Part shown: piece by piece, positions 16,393-25,005 of the stretch | Layout of the letters: every line of letters starts with the position of its first letter | How positions within the stretch are numbered: the first letter of the stretch is position 1 | DNA from: JBGSUZ01 sp963677505 | Lineage (GTDB): Bacteria; Bacillota; Clostridia; Peptostreptococcales; Acidaminobacteraceae | Direction of reading: 5' to 3' | Length of the DNA stretch: 47,334 nt | Assembly (NCBI GenBank): GCA_963677505.2 | Contig: CAXXWB010000022.1 | Span: 1-47,334 of the forward strand | The notes under the pieces: generated by a model | Databases searched by the model: none | The model's input: the letters and a program-made list of their open reading frames with translations, nothing else | Told to the model about the DNA's origin: nothing | Translations under genes and position numbers: made by a program

Positions 16393-16411
16393 ACCCCACT
16401 CGGATTTTTTT
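16381..16411 (+). terminator. Rho-independent terminator of the ABC-DUF523 operon
   Basis: A 10-bp perfect stem (AAATCCGAGT / ACTCGGATTT), a 7-base loop and a run of T. The stem overlaps the last codons of the gene. Confidence 0.92.
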
Positions 16412-16443
16412 ATATATGCCATTCAAAAATTTAAAAAATAACC

Positions 16444-16472
16444 TTGACAAAGAATCTTTTTAAAGATATATT
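16444..16472 (+). promoter_or_regulatory. Sigma-A-type promoter of the glutathione peroxidase gene
   Basis: TTGACA and TATATT separated by exactly 17 bases, about 47 bases before the start codon. This is a near-consensus housekeeping promoter. The AT-rich stretch downstream loosely resembles a PerR box, but the match is too weak to call. Confidence 0.75.
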
Positions 16473-16518
16473 GATTGTATCAAATTGAATTTTATAAAAT
16501 ATATTATGAGGTGATTAA

Positions 16519-17064
16519 ATGTCTATTTACAATTTTTCTCTAACCGATATTGATTCAAACCCTGCATCTATGAATGATTTTAAAGGCAAAGTCCTACTAG
16601 TCGTCAACACTGCCAGCAAATGTGGTTTTACGCCACAATACGAAGACCTTCAAAAACTTTATGACCGTTATAAGGAACAAGGTCTTGAAATTTTAGGCTT
16701 CCCTTCAAACCAGTTTAAAGAACAAGAACCAGGAAATTCTGATGAAGTTAAGAACTTCTGTAGCATCAATTACGGCGTCAACTTCCCTCTCTTTGAAAAA
16801 ACTGACGTTCGAGGTCAAAATGCTCACCCGTTGTTCAATCATTTGGTTGAAGAAGCACCTTTCGAAGGTTTTGACACGTCTAATGCCATGGGTAAAATTT
16901 TGAAAGAAATCACTGAAAACCAATACCCTGAGTTTTTAAATGACAACTCCATTAAGTGGAATTTCACTAAATTCTTAATTGATAGAAACGGCAAAGTGAT
17001 TAAACGCTTTGAACCCATTGTTGCACCACTGGATATGGAGACTGAGATTGAAGCTCTTTTATAG
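16519..17064 (+). CDS. Glutathione peroxidase family (thiol peroxidase)
   Basis: 181 residues, thioredoxin fold, no signal peptide. The peroxidatic Cys35 lies in NTASKCGFTPQY. The tetrad partners are in FPSNQFKEQEP (Gln) and WNFTKFLID (Trp, Asn). A second Cys in FCSINYGV fits the position of a resolving Cys, so it probably uses thioredoxin rather than glutathione, as non-selenium bacterial GPx proteins do. It reduces peroxides in the cytoplasm, useful for an anaerobe exposed to oxygen. It is monocistronic, between its own promoter and a strong terminator. GAGGTG precedes the ATG. Confidence 0.94.
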   Translation: MSIYNFSLTDIDSNPASMNDFKGKVLLVVNTASKCGFTPQYEDLQKLYDRYKEQGLEILGFPSNQFKEQEPGNSDEVKNFCSINYGVNFPLFEKTDVRGQNAHPLFNHLVEEAPFEGFDTSNAMGKILKEITENQYPEFLNDNSIKWNFTKFLIDRNGKVIKRFEPIVAPLDMETEIEALL

Positions 17065-17098
17065 ACTTTCAGTGTCCTAGTATAATTTTTTCACACAC

Positions 17099-17139
17099 AA
17101 AAACACCCTAGATTAAGTTTCTTTCCTAGGGTGTTTTTA
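17099..17139. terminator. Bidirectional rho-independent terminator
   Basis: Perfect 11-bp stem (AAACACCCTAG / CTAGGGTGTTT) with T runs on both strands, between the convergent peroxidase and ankyrin genes. Confidence 0.9.
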
Positions 17140-17151
17140 TAATTGAGTCTA

Positions 17152-17541
17152 CTAATATTTTGAGAAGAGTTCCTTAAGCATTTTGGAACTGTCTGACATA
17201 ACCTGTTCTTTGATGGTCTTTCCGTCTTGAGTTACAACATCAGGATCTGCGCCTTTTTCTAAGAGCAGTTCTGCCATTTCAAGGTTTTCAAGTATTAGTG
17301 TTGCTTCTAAGGGGTACATCCCTTCGGAACCTGCCTGATTAACGTCCACCTTATACTTATTGATAAGCTCAAGGACTTTTTCCGTTTCATTACTCATGAC
17401 AGCGTCTATCAATTGGTCACTTGCTATTTGCGAGTCTAACTGCATATCTTGATTAACCTTTATGACTAGGATTATTCCAACAAGCAGTAATCCTATAGCT
17501 AAAATCCTAAAGCCAAGTCTCTTATTCTTATAAAGAATCAT
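17152..17541 (-). CDS. Small membrane-anchored ankyrin-repeat protein
   Basis: 129 residues. One N-terminal membrane helix (about 10-27, FRILAIGLLLVGIILVI) leaves the rest probably outside the cytoplasm. About residues 40-115 read as two to three ankyrin repeats (LIDAVMSNETEKVLELINK; YPLEATLILENLEMAELLLEKGADPDVVTQDGKT). Such proteins mediate protein contacts, and the partner is unknown. It shares a bidirectional terminator with the convergent peroxidase gene and has GGTGG before the ATG. Confidence 0.8.
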   Translation of the reverse strand: MILYKNKRLGFRILAIGLLLVGIILVIKVNQDMQLDSQIASDQLIDAVMSNETEKVLELINKYKVDVNQAGSEGMYPLEATLILENLEMAELLLEKGADPDVVTQDGKTIKEQVMSDSSKMLKELFSKY

Positions 17542-17792
17542 AATGGCACCACCTTACATTAAATCAACTAATATTGTTTGTAATTCCTATTATAGGTTAT
17601 TTATAAATTGATTTAAATAGTTGAATAAATAATTTTTTATAGCATTGATTGAAATTAGCACTTTCAAGCTATAGTTTTTGTTATATTTGGTGACGAGAGT
17701 GGGTATAAAGATAAGTGTAGTGGTTCCATTTTAGTATTCGTTATCATAATTCAAATTCAAAGAATACCTACAAGATGAGAAAGGACTGACTT

Positions 17793-19631
17793 ATGAGTAC
17801 ATTTACAATCGATGGTAATCATTTTTATGAAGCTGTCATTGCAGGTGCTAACAATTTAATGGCCAATAAAAATGAGCTTAACAATATTAATGTCTTTCCT
17901 GTGGCAGATGGTGATACAGGCTCTAACATGAGTGCCACCGCTAGATCTATTATTGAATATATGGTAAAGAACGACAATTTAGCCACAGTTGCCAAATCCG
18001 CTGCCGAAGGTGCTTTAATGGGTGCCCGAGGGAATAGCGGCATGATTTTAGCCCAATTCTTCTATGCTTTTGCCGCTGAAAATCAAAACTGCTCCAGCAT
18101 TGACTTAGAGCGATTTATTCAATCGATTAAAAAAGCTTCCACCAAACTATACGAAGTTATTTTAAACCCAGTAGAAGGAACCATTCTTACCATCATTTCT
18201 AAGTGGGTCTCATCAATGGAATGTCGATACTCTGTCCATGAAAATTTGAAAGAATATTTTAGCCTTATTATGATCGATATTACAGATGCGCTGAACAAAA
18301 CCCCTTCTCAACTGCCTATTCTAAAAGAGAAAGGTGTTGTAGACAGCGGTGCTAAGGGATTTTATCATTTTCTTGAAGGTATAAATTCCTATATACATAC
18401 AGGTCCAGCACAGCTTTCCAGCCTGTCTTCAGAAGAAATATCTCCCTTAGACAATACGCTTACTTCAAAGGGTTTACATTCTACAGTTCGTGACACATAT
18501 AGCTTACACACTCAACCTATTGAAAGAAGCTTTCAGGATTATCGGTACTGTTGTGAAGCCATGGTGACAAGAAAAGGGATTGACCCATTAAAGCTTAAAA
18601 ATCAAATGAGTGCGTGGGGAGACAGCCTAATCCTTGCAGGCGGAGGGAACAAACTTAGAATTCATTTACACACCAATGACCCTGAAAATATGTTCGCCGC
18701 CCTGACTGAGTTTGGACAAATGAACCAAATCAAAGCAGATGACATGGCCTTACAATCCGCTATTGTTAAACAGCCTATCTCTAAAATTGCTATTGTGACA
18801 GATTCTATTGCAGACCTTCCTGAAGATTATTCTTTAAACCATCAGGTCAGCGTGATTCCTCTAAATTTAGAAATAGACGGCATTGACTACCTTGATCGTA
18901 TCACGATGTCCACTCATCGGTTTTATGAAATCAATCATGGCTTAAAAAGCCAACCTAAAAGTTCCCTACCCTCTATCAAACAAGTAGAAAGTTTACTGAG
19001 ATTCCTTAGCGCTCACTTTGACGGTGTATTGGTGCTAAGTGTTTCTGATAAGCTCAGTGGCACTTATCAAATGGTGTCTTCTATTGCAAAAAGTCTGGAC
19101 CCGTCTCAAGAACAAATACAGGTTATTAACACGTTAAAGAACTCTGGGGCACAAGGTCTTCTTGTTCTTTTAGCCTCAAGTCTTGCTGAAAAAAATTATT
19201 CACTTTCTGAAATTGTGGCAGTTATTCAATCTAAAATAGACAAGACTCAGATTTATGTTGCTGTGGATACAACCAAATACCTTGGTAGAAGCGGACGTGT
19301 CAGTATAAGCACCAGTAAAATTGCCAGCTGGATTCACTTGAAACCTATTATGACATTAGATCTATATGGCAATGGCAAAGCCTATGGTGCTACCTTAAGC
19401 TTTAAATCCACGGTAAATAAAATCAAGAAAACCGTCCTAAAAACAAAAGAAACCGAGATCATTGAATGCTATAACATCGTACATGCCGCTTCTCCTGAAC
19501 GTGCTCAGCGCCTTGCCTTTGAAATGACTGAATTGCTTGGTTTTCCACCTGCCTACATTGCTGAAATCTCTCCAATTGTAGGTGCTGTTGCAGGAGAAGG
19601 TGCAGTTGCCCTTAGCTATATGTTGAAATAG
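17793..19631 (+). CDS. DAK2-DegV fusion, probable fatty acid kinase (FakA-FakB-like)
   Basis: 612 residues. The N-terminal DhaL/DAK2 domain (about 10-200) has the ATP-binding asparagine/aspartate pattern NVFPVADGDTGSNMSATA and MGARGNSGMILAQFF. A middle section (about 250-325) matches the central FakA domain (YCCEAMVT..., HLHTNDPE). From about 330 a complete DegV domain follows (IAIVTDSIADLP, SLPSIKQ, DTTKYLGRSGR). In Staphylococcus FakA phosphorylates fatty acids presented by a separate FakB (DegV) protein; here carrier and kinase are one chain and the C-terminal domain of FakA appears to be replaced by DegV. GAAAGGA precedes the start. The next gene follows after 10 bp. Confidence 0.87.
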   Translation: MSTFTIDGNHFYEAVIAGANNLMANKNELNNINVFPVADGDTGSNMSATARSIIEYMVKNDNLATVAKSAAEGALMGARGNSGMILAQFFYAFAAENQNCSSIDLERFIQSIKKASTKLYEVILNPVEGTILTIISKWVSSMECRYSVHENLKEYFSLIMIDITDALNKTPSQLPILKEKGVVDSGAKGFYHFLEGINSYIHTGPAQLSSLSSEEISPLDNTLTSKGLHSTVRDTYSLHTQPIERSFQDYRYCCEAMVTRKGIDPLKLKNQMSAWGDSLILAGGGNKLRIHLHTNDPENMFAALTEFGQMNQIKADDMALQSAIVKQPISKIAIVTDSIADLPEDYSLNHQVSVIPLNLEIDGIDYLDRITMSTHRFYEINHGLKSQPKSSLPSIKQVESLLRFLSAHFDGVLVLSVSDKLSGTYQMVSSIAKSLDPSQEQIQVINTLKNSGAQGLLVLLASSLAEKNYSLSEIVAVIQSKIDKTQIYVAVDTTKYLGRSGRVSISTSKIASWIHLKPIMTLDLYGNGKAYGATLSFKSTVNKIKKTVLKTKETEIIECYNIVHAASPERAQRLAFEMTELLGFPPAYIAEISPIVGAVAGEGAVALSYMLK

Positions 19632-19641
19632 GAGTAATACC

Positions 19642-20424
19642 ATGAATACTATATTTTTAGGAACCCTCTTTTACATTTTGCTATACTTTTTGTTATTCTT
19701 CATCATTGGTACTGCTATTAAAAATAATTCTATTGTAGATTTTGGCTGGGGCATAGGTTTTATTTTTTCGGCTGGCTTCGCACTTGGCACTGGCTATTAT
19801 TTTGATCAAAAACCCGATGGCATTAGCTTACTGTTACTAACTTTGATAACCTTTTGGGGGCTACGCCTTTCCTATCATATTTTCAAACGCAATTACAAAA
19901 AACCTGAAGATTTCCGATATGCCAATTTTAGAAATGAATGGGGAAAATGGGTAGTCCCTAGAGCTTTTCTTCAAGTCTATCTCCTACAAGCCCTTATGAT
20001 GATGCTCATTGGCTCAGGGGTTTTCTATACTATTAGTGTGAGTCATAAAGCCTTTAATAGCGGCGTCTTACTAGGGCTATTGATTTGGCTGTTGGGCTAT
20101 TACTTTGAAGTGTTAGGGGACCGCCAGCTTGCTGCCTTTAAAAAGCATCCTGAAAATAAAGGTAAGATCATTAAAACAGGTTTATGGCAATATACACGAC
20201 ACCCTAACTATTTTGGCGAAGCCACCATGTGGTGGGGCATCTTTATTATTGCTTTTAGTACAACAGGCGCTTGGCTGACTATTATAAGCCCTCTGGTCAT
20301 TACTTACCTTTTAATCTTTGTCTCTGGTGTACCTCTTCTTGAAAAAAAATACGAGGGCAATCCCGAATTTGAAGCCTACGCTATATCCACGTCTAAATTC
20401 TTTCCTTGGTTTCCAAAAGATTAA
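19642..20424 (+). CDS. DUF1295 / steroid 5-alpha-reductase-like membrane protein
   Basis: 260 residues with six to seven membrane helices. The C-terminal signature (GLWQYTRHPNYFGEATMWWGIF, then PLLEKKYEGNPEFEAYAISTSKFFPWFP) is that of DUF1295 and related isoprenylcysteine-methyltransferase or steroid-reductase folds. These enzymes act on lipids in the membrane; the actual substrate is unknown. The gene sits directly behind the fatty acid kinase fusion and is probably co-transcribed, which fits a role in lipid metabolism. Confidence 0.85.
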   Translation: MNTIFLGTLFYILLYFLLFFIIGTAIKNNSIVDFGWGIGFIFSAGFALGTGYYFDQKPDGISLLLLTLITFWGLRLSYHIFKRNYKKPEDFRYANFRNEWGKWVVPRAFLQVYLLQALMMMLIGSGVFYTISVSHKAFNSGVLLGLLIWLLGYYFEVLGDRQLAAFKKHPENKGKIIKTGLWQYTRHPNYFGEATMWWGIFIIAFSTTGAWLTIISPLVITYLLIFVSGVPLLEKKYEGNPEFEAYAISTSKFFPWFPKD

Positions 20425-20448
20425 CTGCTTTATCTCGAAAAAAAATCA

Positions 20449-20489
20449 AAAAAATACTCTAGGATTAACCCTCCTAGAGTATTTTTTTG
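20449..20489. terminator. Bidirectional rho-independent terminator
   Basis: Long stem (AAATACTCTAGGA / TCCTAGAGTATTT) flanked by A and T runs. It overlaps the last codons of the convergent HD-GYP gene and ends both transcripts. Confidence 0.9.
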
Positions 20490-22441
20490 ATGTCATTTTC
20501 ATAGATTTTTCTAAACCTGTCTGTATGGGCTTCAAAAACATCCACAATCACAGGGTCAAAATGAGTTCCTTTCCCATTTATAATAATTTCAACACTTTTT
20601 TCAAAAGAAAAAGCTTTTTTATAAGGTCTGTTTGACATAAGGGCATCAAAGACATCGGCTACAGCAACAATCCTTGCCGAAAGAGGAATTTCTTCTCCTG
20701 AAAGTCCGTTAGGATACCCACTGCCATCCCACTTTTCATGATGGCCAATGGCAATAGCAATCCCTTCTGAAAACATGCTGCGTCCTCGCTTAACAATATT
20801 AGCTTCAGCAGTTCTTAGAACATCTGCGCCATAGGCGGCATGGGTCTTCATGGTCTCAAATTCTTCTACCGTCAGTTTGCCTGGTTTGAGAAGAATACCA
20901 TCAGGTATTCCTACTTTTCCAATGTCATGCATAGGACTAAATTTCGATATATCATTGATCATCTGAGGTGTTAATTGACTCTTGTAATCACTATTCTCAG
21001 ACAAAAGTTGTGTCAATAAAACAACGTTGCTTTTCATACGTTGTAAGTGATCGCCTGTGTCCTCATCTCTTGCTTCGGCCATTTTTGCTAGGGCTAAAAT
21101 GCTTGAATAAAGAAGTTCATCCACCATAACATTTTTTTCCATCGCAATGGCAATGGCATTACTAAGGGTCTTTAAGAACTGGACATGGGTTTTGTTATAG
21201 ACATTCTTCTCCGCGCTGGAAAAGAAAATAAAGCCGATATGTTTGTCATCTGCCATTAAAGGTAATGTAATGGCTGACTTGATCCCATAATTTAAAATAA
21301 TATGGCTGTAACCTCTAATAGGTCTTGTTTTAAAGTACTCGTCATAGTCATTAATTACTCTAGGTTGTCCATTTTCAATAATACGATACAAACTGCTCTC
21401 TCTAATGTCTGTACTATGTCCAGCCAGTGCAGCGCCCAAACCTTCATGTATAGGGTCAGATACGCCATAAGAAGCAGTGAGGATCGTGCTTTGATCATCT
21501 TTAAACAGTGCAATGCCTATATGAGTATAGGGTACATACTTAGAAAATGTTTTAAAAATATTTTCCAGGCTGTCATTAAAAGAATGGCTTGAATTAATCA
21601 TTTCCATCATATTGATTAATTCAGAAAAACCATTAACCATTTGATTAACTTCCCAAGTGATTTGCTTCATAGCTCTAGTCGGTTTCTTTTCATTATTGCT
21701 AAAAGAAGTCAGACCTAAATTATTAAAACTCATCATGAGCGTATCCATTGGCTGATAAAGGAATTTATACAATTTCACAATGGTCATAAAACAGAATATA
21801 GCAATCAAACTGATGAGTACGAGTAACATAACTTTTTCCTGATTATAATCATTGTTCAAAGTAGCCAGTAAGTCATTTTCTAAATTTTCATTAAGCTCAA
21901 GGAGTATTGTATTATTTTCATTGATAAATTTAAGGGCTTGTCTAAAGTCTACATCGTTTATTTCTTCATTATTAAGTGCCTCTGCATTGATTTTAAATTG
22001 ACGCCATAATACTTCAATTTCTAATAAATTCTTATGTATTTCTTCTCTTGCTTCACGGCTAAGATGGGTCTTTCCATACTCCGTTTGAACATAACCAGAT
22101 CTGAGCAGCAAAAATCTATCATCATAGTCTTTGACTGCCACTTTAATATCCAGTTTAGTGGCATTAAGCTTTTGACTGAGTATTTCAACGGACTGAATAC
22201 GATCGCTATAGCCTATTTCTGTATACAATACTGAAATTCTTGAGGCGTCCTTAGCAATTAATTGGGTAAGGACACGCTGTTTGGCAATGGTTTCAAAAAT
22301 ATTGCTAAATTCATTTTGTTTTTCAGTAGAAATCATACTAAAAATAAGAAATAGCCCTAAAGAAGATGCCAATAAAATCAATAAAATCGTCATTTGCTTT
22401 CTCAAGTGTACAAACATCAAAGAATGCTTTTTAGAATCCAT
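20474..22441 (-). CDS. Membrane sensor with PilJ-like, GAF and HD-GYP domains (c-di-GMP phosphodiesterase)
   Basis: 655 residues. A first membrane helix (about 15-35) and a second (about 204-224) enclose an extracellular helical region that starts like the PilJ/NarX-type sensor (ETIAKQRVLTQLIAKDASR). A cytoplasmic GAF domain (about 290-440) is followed by HD-GYP (about 450-640) with MHDIGKVGIPDG, GHHEKWDGSGYP and DVFDALMSNRPY, so all metal ligands and the GYP motif are present. It should degrade c-di-GMP in response to an outside signal plus a ligand or redox state sensed by GAF. It lies 53 bp behind the diaminopropionate lyase gene, with a 9-base tandem repeat between them. AAAGGAGG precedes the ATG. 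Confidence 0.9.
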   Translation of the reverse strand: MDSKKHSLMFVHLRKQMTILLILLASSLGLFLIFSMISTEKQNEFSNIFETIAKQRVLTQLIAKDASRISVLYTEIGYSDRIQSVEILSQKLNATKLDIKVAVKDYDDRFLLLRSGYVQTEYGKTHLSREAREEIHKNLLEIEVLWRQFKINAEALNNEEINDVDFRQALKFINENNTILLELNENLENDLLATLNNDYNQEKVMLLVLISLIAIFCFMTIVKLYKFLYQPMDTLMMSFNNLGLTSFSNNEKKPTRAMKQITWEVNQMVNGFSELINMMEMINSSHSFNDSLENIFKTFSKYVPYTHIGIALFKDDQSTILTASYGVSDPIHEGLGAALAGHSTDIRESSLYRIIENGQPRVINDYDEYFKTRPIRGYSHIILNYGIKSAITLPLMADDKHIGFIFFSSAEKNVYNKTHVQFLKTLSNAIAIAMEKNVMVDELLYSSILALAKMAEARDEDTGDHLQRMKSNVVLLTQLLSENSDYKSQLTPQMINDISKFSPMHDIGKVGIPDGILLKPGKLTVEEFETMKTHAAYGADVLRTAEANIVKRGRSMFSEGIAIAIGHHEKWDGSGYPNGLSGEEIPLSARIVAVADVFDALMSNRPYKKAFSFEKSVEIIINGKGTHFDPVIVDVFEAHTDRFRKIYENDIKKIL

Positions 22442-22456
22442 ATTCAGCCTCCTTTC

Positions 22457-22495
22457 TTTAATGTCTTTAATGTCTTTAATATCTTTAACGTCTTT
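22457..22495 (-). repeat. Tandem 9-base repeat in the leader of the HD-GYP gene
   Basis: On the minus strand the unit AAAGACATT occurs about four times with single changes, starting at the stop of the lyase gene and ending at the ribosome site AAAGGAGG. Copy number could vary by slippage and change leader length. Confidence 0.8.
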
Positions 22496-23721
22496 TATAT
22501 ACCCAGAATTCGATTATAGTTTTCAGGGTCAGTATCCCCTTCTGTGCTAATTATTAAAATTTTTGAATGGGCATTTAATGCCATCTGTTGGACAATATCA
22601 TTATAGACAGGTTTTTTTATAATTTCAACCAACACACCAAGACCTACAGCGCCTGACTCACCAGAAATAATTTTTGGGTCACCCTCTAATGGGTTACCAA
22701 GAACTTGCATTCCCTTTACGGTAAAGCAGTCATCACAAGCAATATAAAAATCTGCGTAGTCTCTCAACAAATTCCAAGCCACAAGACTGGGTTCGCCACA
22801 GGCAAGTCCTGCCATAATCGTTGGCATGAATCCAGTAACGGCATGGGGCTTCCCATCTGCTATTTTCATAGACTTAAAAATACAAGCCGCTTCATTTGGC
22901 TCAACAATGGTGACAAGTGGTCGTTTTTCCCCTAGAAAGGATGTCAAATACCCTAGCATACTCCCTGCAAAAGACCCTACTCCAGCTTGTAAGAAGACGT
23001 GGGTAAAAGGAGTACCCTTTTCTTGAGCCTTATGGTCTTGCCCCTCAAATGCCTCATAAACCTCATCCATTATAGTGGCATACCCCTCCATAATCCAAGT
23101 TGGAATTTCCATGTATCCATCCCAAGAACTATCTTGTATAAATACCCCGTTATGTTCTTCCGCATACTGATTGGCCAAACGCACGGCATCATCGTAATTA
23201 AGGTCTGTTATTTGAGCCTCAGCCCCTTCTTCTATAATGCGTCTAAGTCTGATTTCAGATGAACCCTTAGGCATAAATACAACAGATTTTTGACCCAACT
23301 GTTTCGCCGCCCAAGCAATACCTCTGCCATGATTGCCGTCAGTTGCTGTTACAAAGGTTAAATCACCTAATTCTTTTTTTACCCCTTCTGAGGTCAGCCA
23401 TTCAAAGGATAATTCTGAAATATCCTTATTGAGCTTTTGCGCTAAGTATTTTCCAATGGCATAAGCGCCACCGAGTACTTTAAAAGCGTTTAAACCAAAG
23501 CGTTTGGATTCATCTTTCACCCAAATTTCAGAAACGCCTAAGGCTTTTGCCAAGGTTTTGAGGCTGTATAACGGCGTAGGCTCATATTCCTTAAACTGTT
23601 TATGAAAATTCCTTATGGTTTTCATTGCCTCACGGTCTAGAAAATTGGGGTCACATTTGTCAAATTCAGCATGTCTCGCTGTCTTGTTCTCAATTAATTG
23701 GAGTTCAGTTTTTGGATTCAT
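22495..23721 (-). CDS. dpaL: Diaminopropionate ammonia-lyase
   Basis: 408 residues, fold-type II PLP enzyme. The Schiff-base lysine is Lys81 in GLNAFKVLGGAYA. The substrate and phosphate loops are seen in TATDGNHGRGIAWAAKQLG and SGESGAVGLGVL, and the family's VFLQAGVGSFAGSMLGY is present. It converts 2,3-diaminopropionate to pyruvate and two ammonia; the E. coli homologue is YgeX. No purine- or amino-acid-degradation cluster surrounds it here. It is divergent from an EamA transporter, with a perfect 10-bp palindrome between them. GGAGATATC lies just before the ATG. Confidence 0.93.
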   Translation of the reverse strand: MNPKTELQLIENKTARHAEFDKCDPNFLDREAMKTIRNFHKQFKEYEPTPLYSLKTLAKALGVSEIWVKDESKRFGLNAFKVLGGAYAIGKYLAQKLNKDISELSFEWLTSEGVKKELGDLTFVTATDGNHGRGIAWAAKQLGQKSVVFMPKGSSEIRLRRIIEEGAEAQITDLNYDDAVRLANQYAEEHNGVFIQDSSWDGYMEIPTWIMEGYATIMDEVYEAFEGQDHKAQEKGTPFTHVFLQAGVGSFAGSMLGYLTSFLGEKRPLVTIVEPNEAACIFKSMKIADGKPHAVTGFMPTIMAGLACGEPSLVAWNLLRDYADFYIACDDCFTVKGMQVLGNPLEGDPKIISGESGAVGLGVLVEIIKKPVYNDIVQQMALNAHSKILIISTEGDTDPENYNRILGI

Positions 23722-23780
23722 ATGATATCTCCTAAATTCGGTTTGTATTTTTTACAAATTGAAAGTTCCCTATTTGTAAT

Positions 23781-23812
23781 TTCTATAAAGGTATTTGTCT
23801 CTCTTTATAGAA
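23781..23812. promoter_or_regulatory. 10-bp perfect inverted repeat between dpaL and the EamA gene
   Basis: TTCTATAAAG (23781-23790) and CTTTATAGAA (23803-23812) separated by 12 bases. It lies in the middle of the divergent intergenic region, where an operator would control both genes. No T run follows, so it is not a terminator. Confidence 0.5.
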
Positions 23813-23883
23813 TTATATATTAAGACATCGACAAATGTATAGACGGGATTAGAAACAGAATTTACAACACTTAAGGAGAAATA

Positions 23884-24793
23884 ATGATGGATCGGAAAAG
23901 ACTCACCGCAAACTTACTGCTACTGCTTACTGCCGCTATCTGGGGATTTGCTTTTGTTGCTCAAAGAGTAGGCGCGCAATTTGTTGGCGCTTTCACTTTT
24001 AATGGTATCCGTTTTGCACTAGGAAGCCTTTCCCTCATTCCTCTTATCATTTTCTTTGACTCGAAAAAAGAAAAACCTTTAGTCACTGTAGACACGCCTA
24101 AAAAGAGTACTTTTAAAGCCATCTTACCTGGTATTATGGTTGGTTGTGTCCTCTATGTTGCTGCAACCCTTCAACAAGTAGGTCTTAATTATACTACGGT
24201 GGGGAAAGCCAGCTTCATTACAGGTTTGTACATGGTTTTAGTTCCCTTATTTGGAATTTTTCTAAAACACAAAATTGGTAAAAATTCATGGTTAGGCGTT
24301 GCAATTGCTGTAGTTGGTCTTTATTTGCTGAGCGTCAACGAAGATTTTTCAATCAGTTTCGGTGATATGTTAGAGTTAATTGGCGCCGTCTTCTGGTCAA
24401 TTCACATTTTAACCATTGATTACTTTGCGGACAAGATTGAACCGCTAAAGCTTTCAAGTCTCCAATTCGCAACCTGTTCTATTTTAAGCTTACTGACTGC
24501 CTTTATTTTCGAAGACATTACCATGAGTGGCATTTCTCAAGCGATGATTCCTATTCTATACGGTGGTCTCCTTTCTGTAGGGGTTGCCTACACCCTTCAA
24601 GTGGTCGCGCAGAAAAATGCAAAACCCTCTCACGCGGCAATTATTTTGAGTATGGAAAGCTGTTTTTGGTGCAGTGGGCGGCGCATTAATACTGGGTGAA
24701 ACCATGACTACAAGAGGCTATTTGGGTTGTATTCTCATTCTTTTGGGTATTTTGGCAACTCAAATCAATATTTTTCCAAGTGATGCTAATTAG
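23884..24793 (+). CDS. EamA/DMT-family transporter, frame broken near 24660
   Basis: Ten-helix drug/metabolite transporter of about 302 residues. The first 258 residues read in one frame with two EamA repeats (AAIWGFAFVAQRVGA; ...IILSMES). At about 24655-24662 the frame shifts by +1; the continuation in the next frame gives VFGAVGGALILGETMTTRG and ends at 24793, exactly as the family requires. Substrates of this family are mostly small metabolites or amino acids. Being divergent from dpaL, it may move diaminopropionate or a related amino acid, but that is only context. AAGGAGAAATA precedes the start. Confidence 0.85.
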
Positions 24794-24812
24794 GCTCTCA
24801 CAATTCATACTC

Positions 24813-24850
24813 AATCCCTTGTTTGCAATGCTTTCAGGGGATTTTTTATT
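24813..24850 (+). terminator. Rho-independent terminator of the EamA gene
   Basis: 8-bp stem (AATCCCTT / AGGGGATT, one G-T pair), loop of about 15 bases, then a T-rich tail. Confidence 0.7.
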
Positions 24851-24894
24851 TTGTAAACTAATTGTGAAAAAGTGTGAATTTTTCGTTAATCCCA

Positions 24895-24923
24895 TTGACC
24901 TATAGACCAAAAAGGTGTATTTT
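24895..24923 (+). promoter_or_regulatory. Promoter of hsp20
   Basis: TTGACC and TATTTT with 17 bases between; a TATAAT starts five bases later. Transcription should begin at or just before the CIRCE element. Confidence 0.6.
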
Positions 24924-24934
24924 ATAATCAAAGA

Positions 24935-24961
24935 TTAGCACTCATACACAAAGAGTGCTAA
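24935..24961 (+). promoter_or_regulatory. CIRCE element (HrcA operator)
   Basis: TTAGCACTC and GAGTGCTAA separated by nine bases: a perfect match to the CIRCE consensus. HrcA bound here represses transcription until heat shock engages GroEL. It lies between the promoter and the hsp20 ribosome site. Confidence 0.97.
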
Positions 24962-25005
24962 TCTCTCAAAATTATTATTGATTCATGAATAAAGGAGGAG
25001 TCATT

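Noticed and set aside
16473..16510. Possible PerR box before the glutathione peroxidase gene
   Set aside because: The AT-rich sequence only loosely matches the 15-base consensus, and matches of this quality are expected by chance.
24686..24931. Minus-strand frame of 81 codons between the EamA gene and hsp20
   Set aside because: It covers the end of the EamA gene, its terminator and the hsp20 promoter; no ribosome site.
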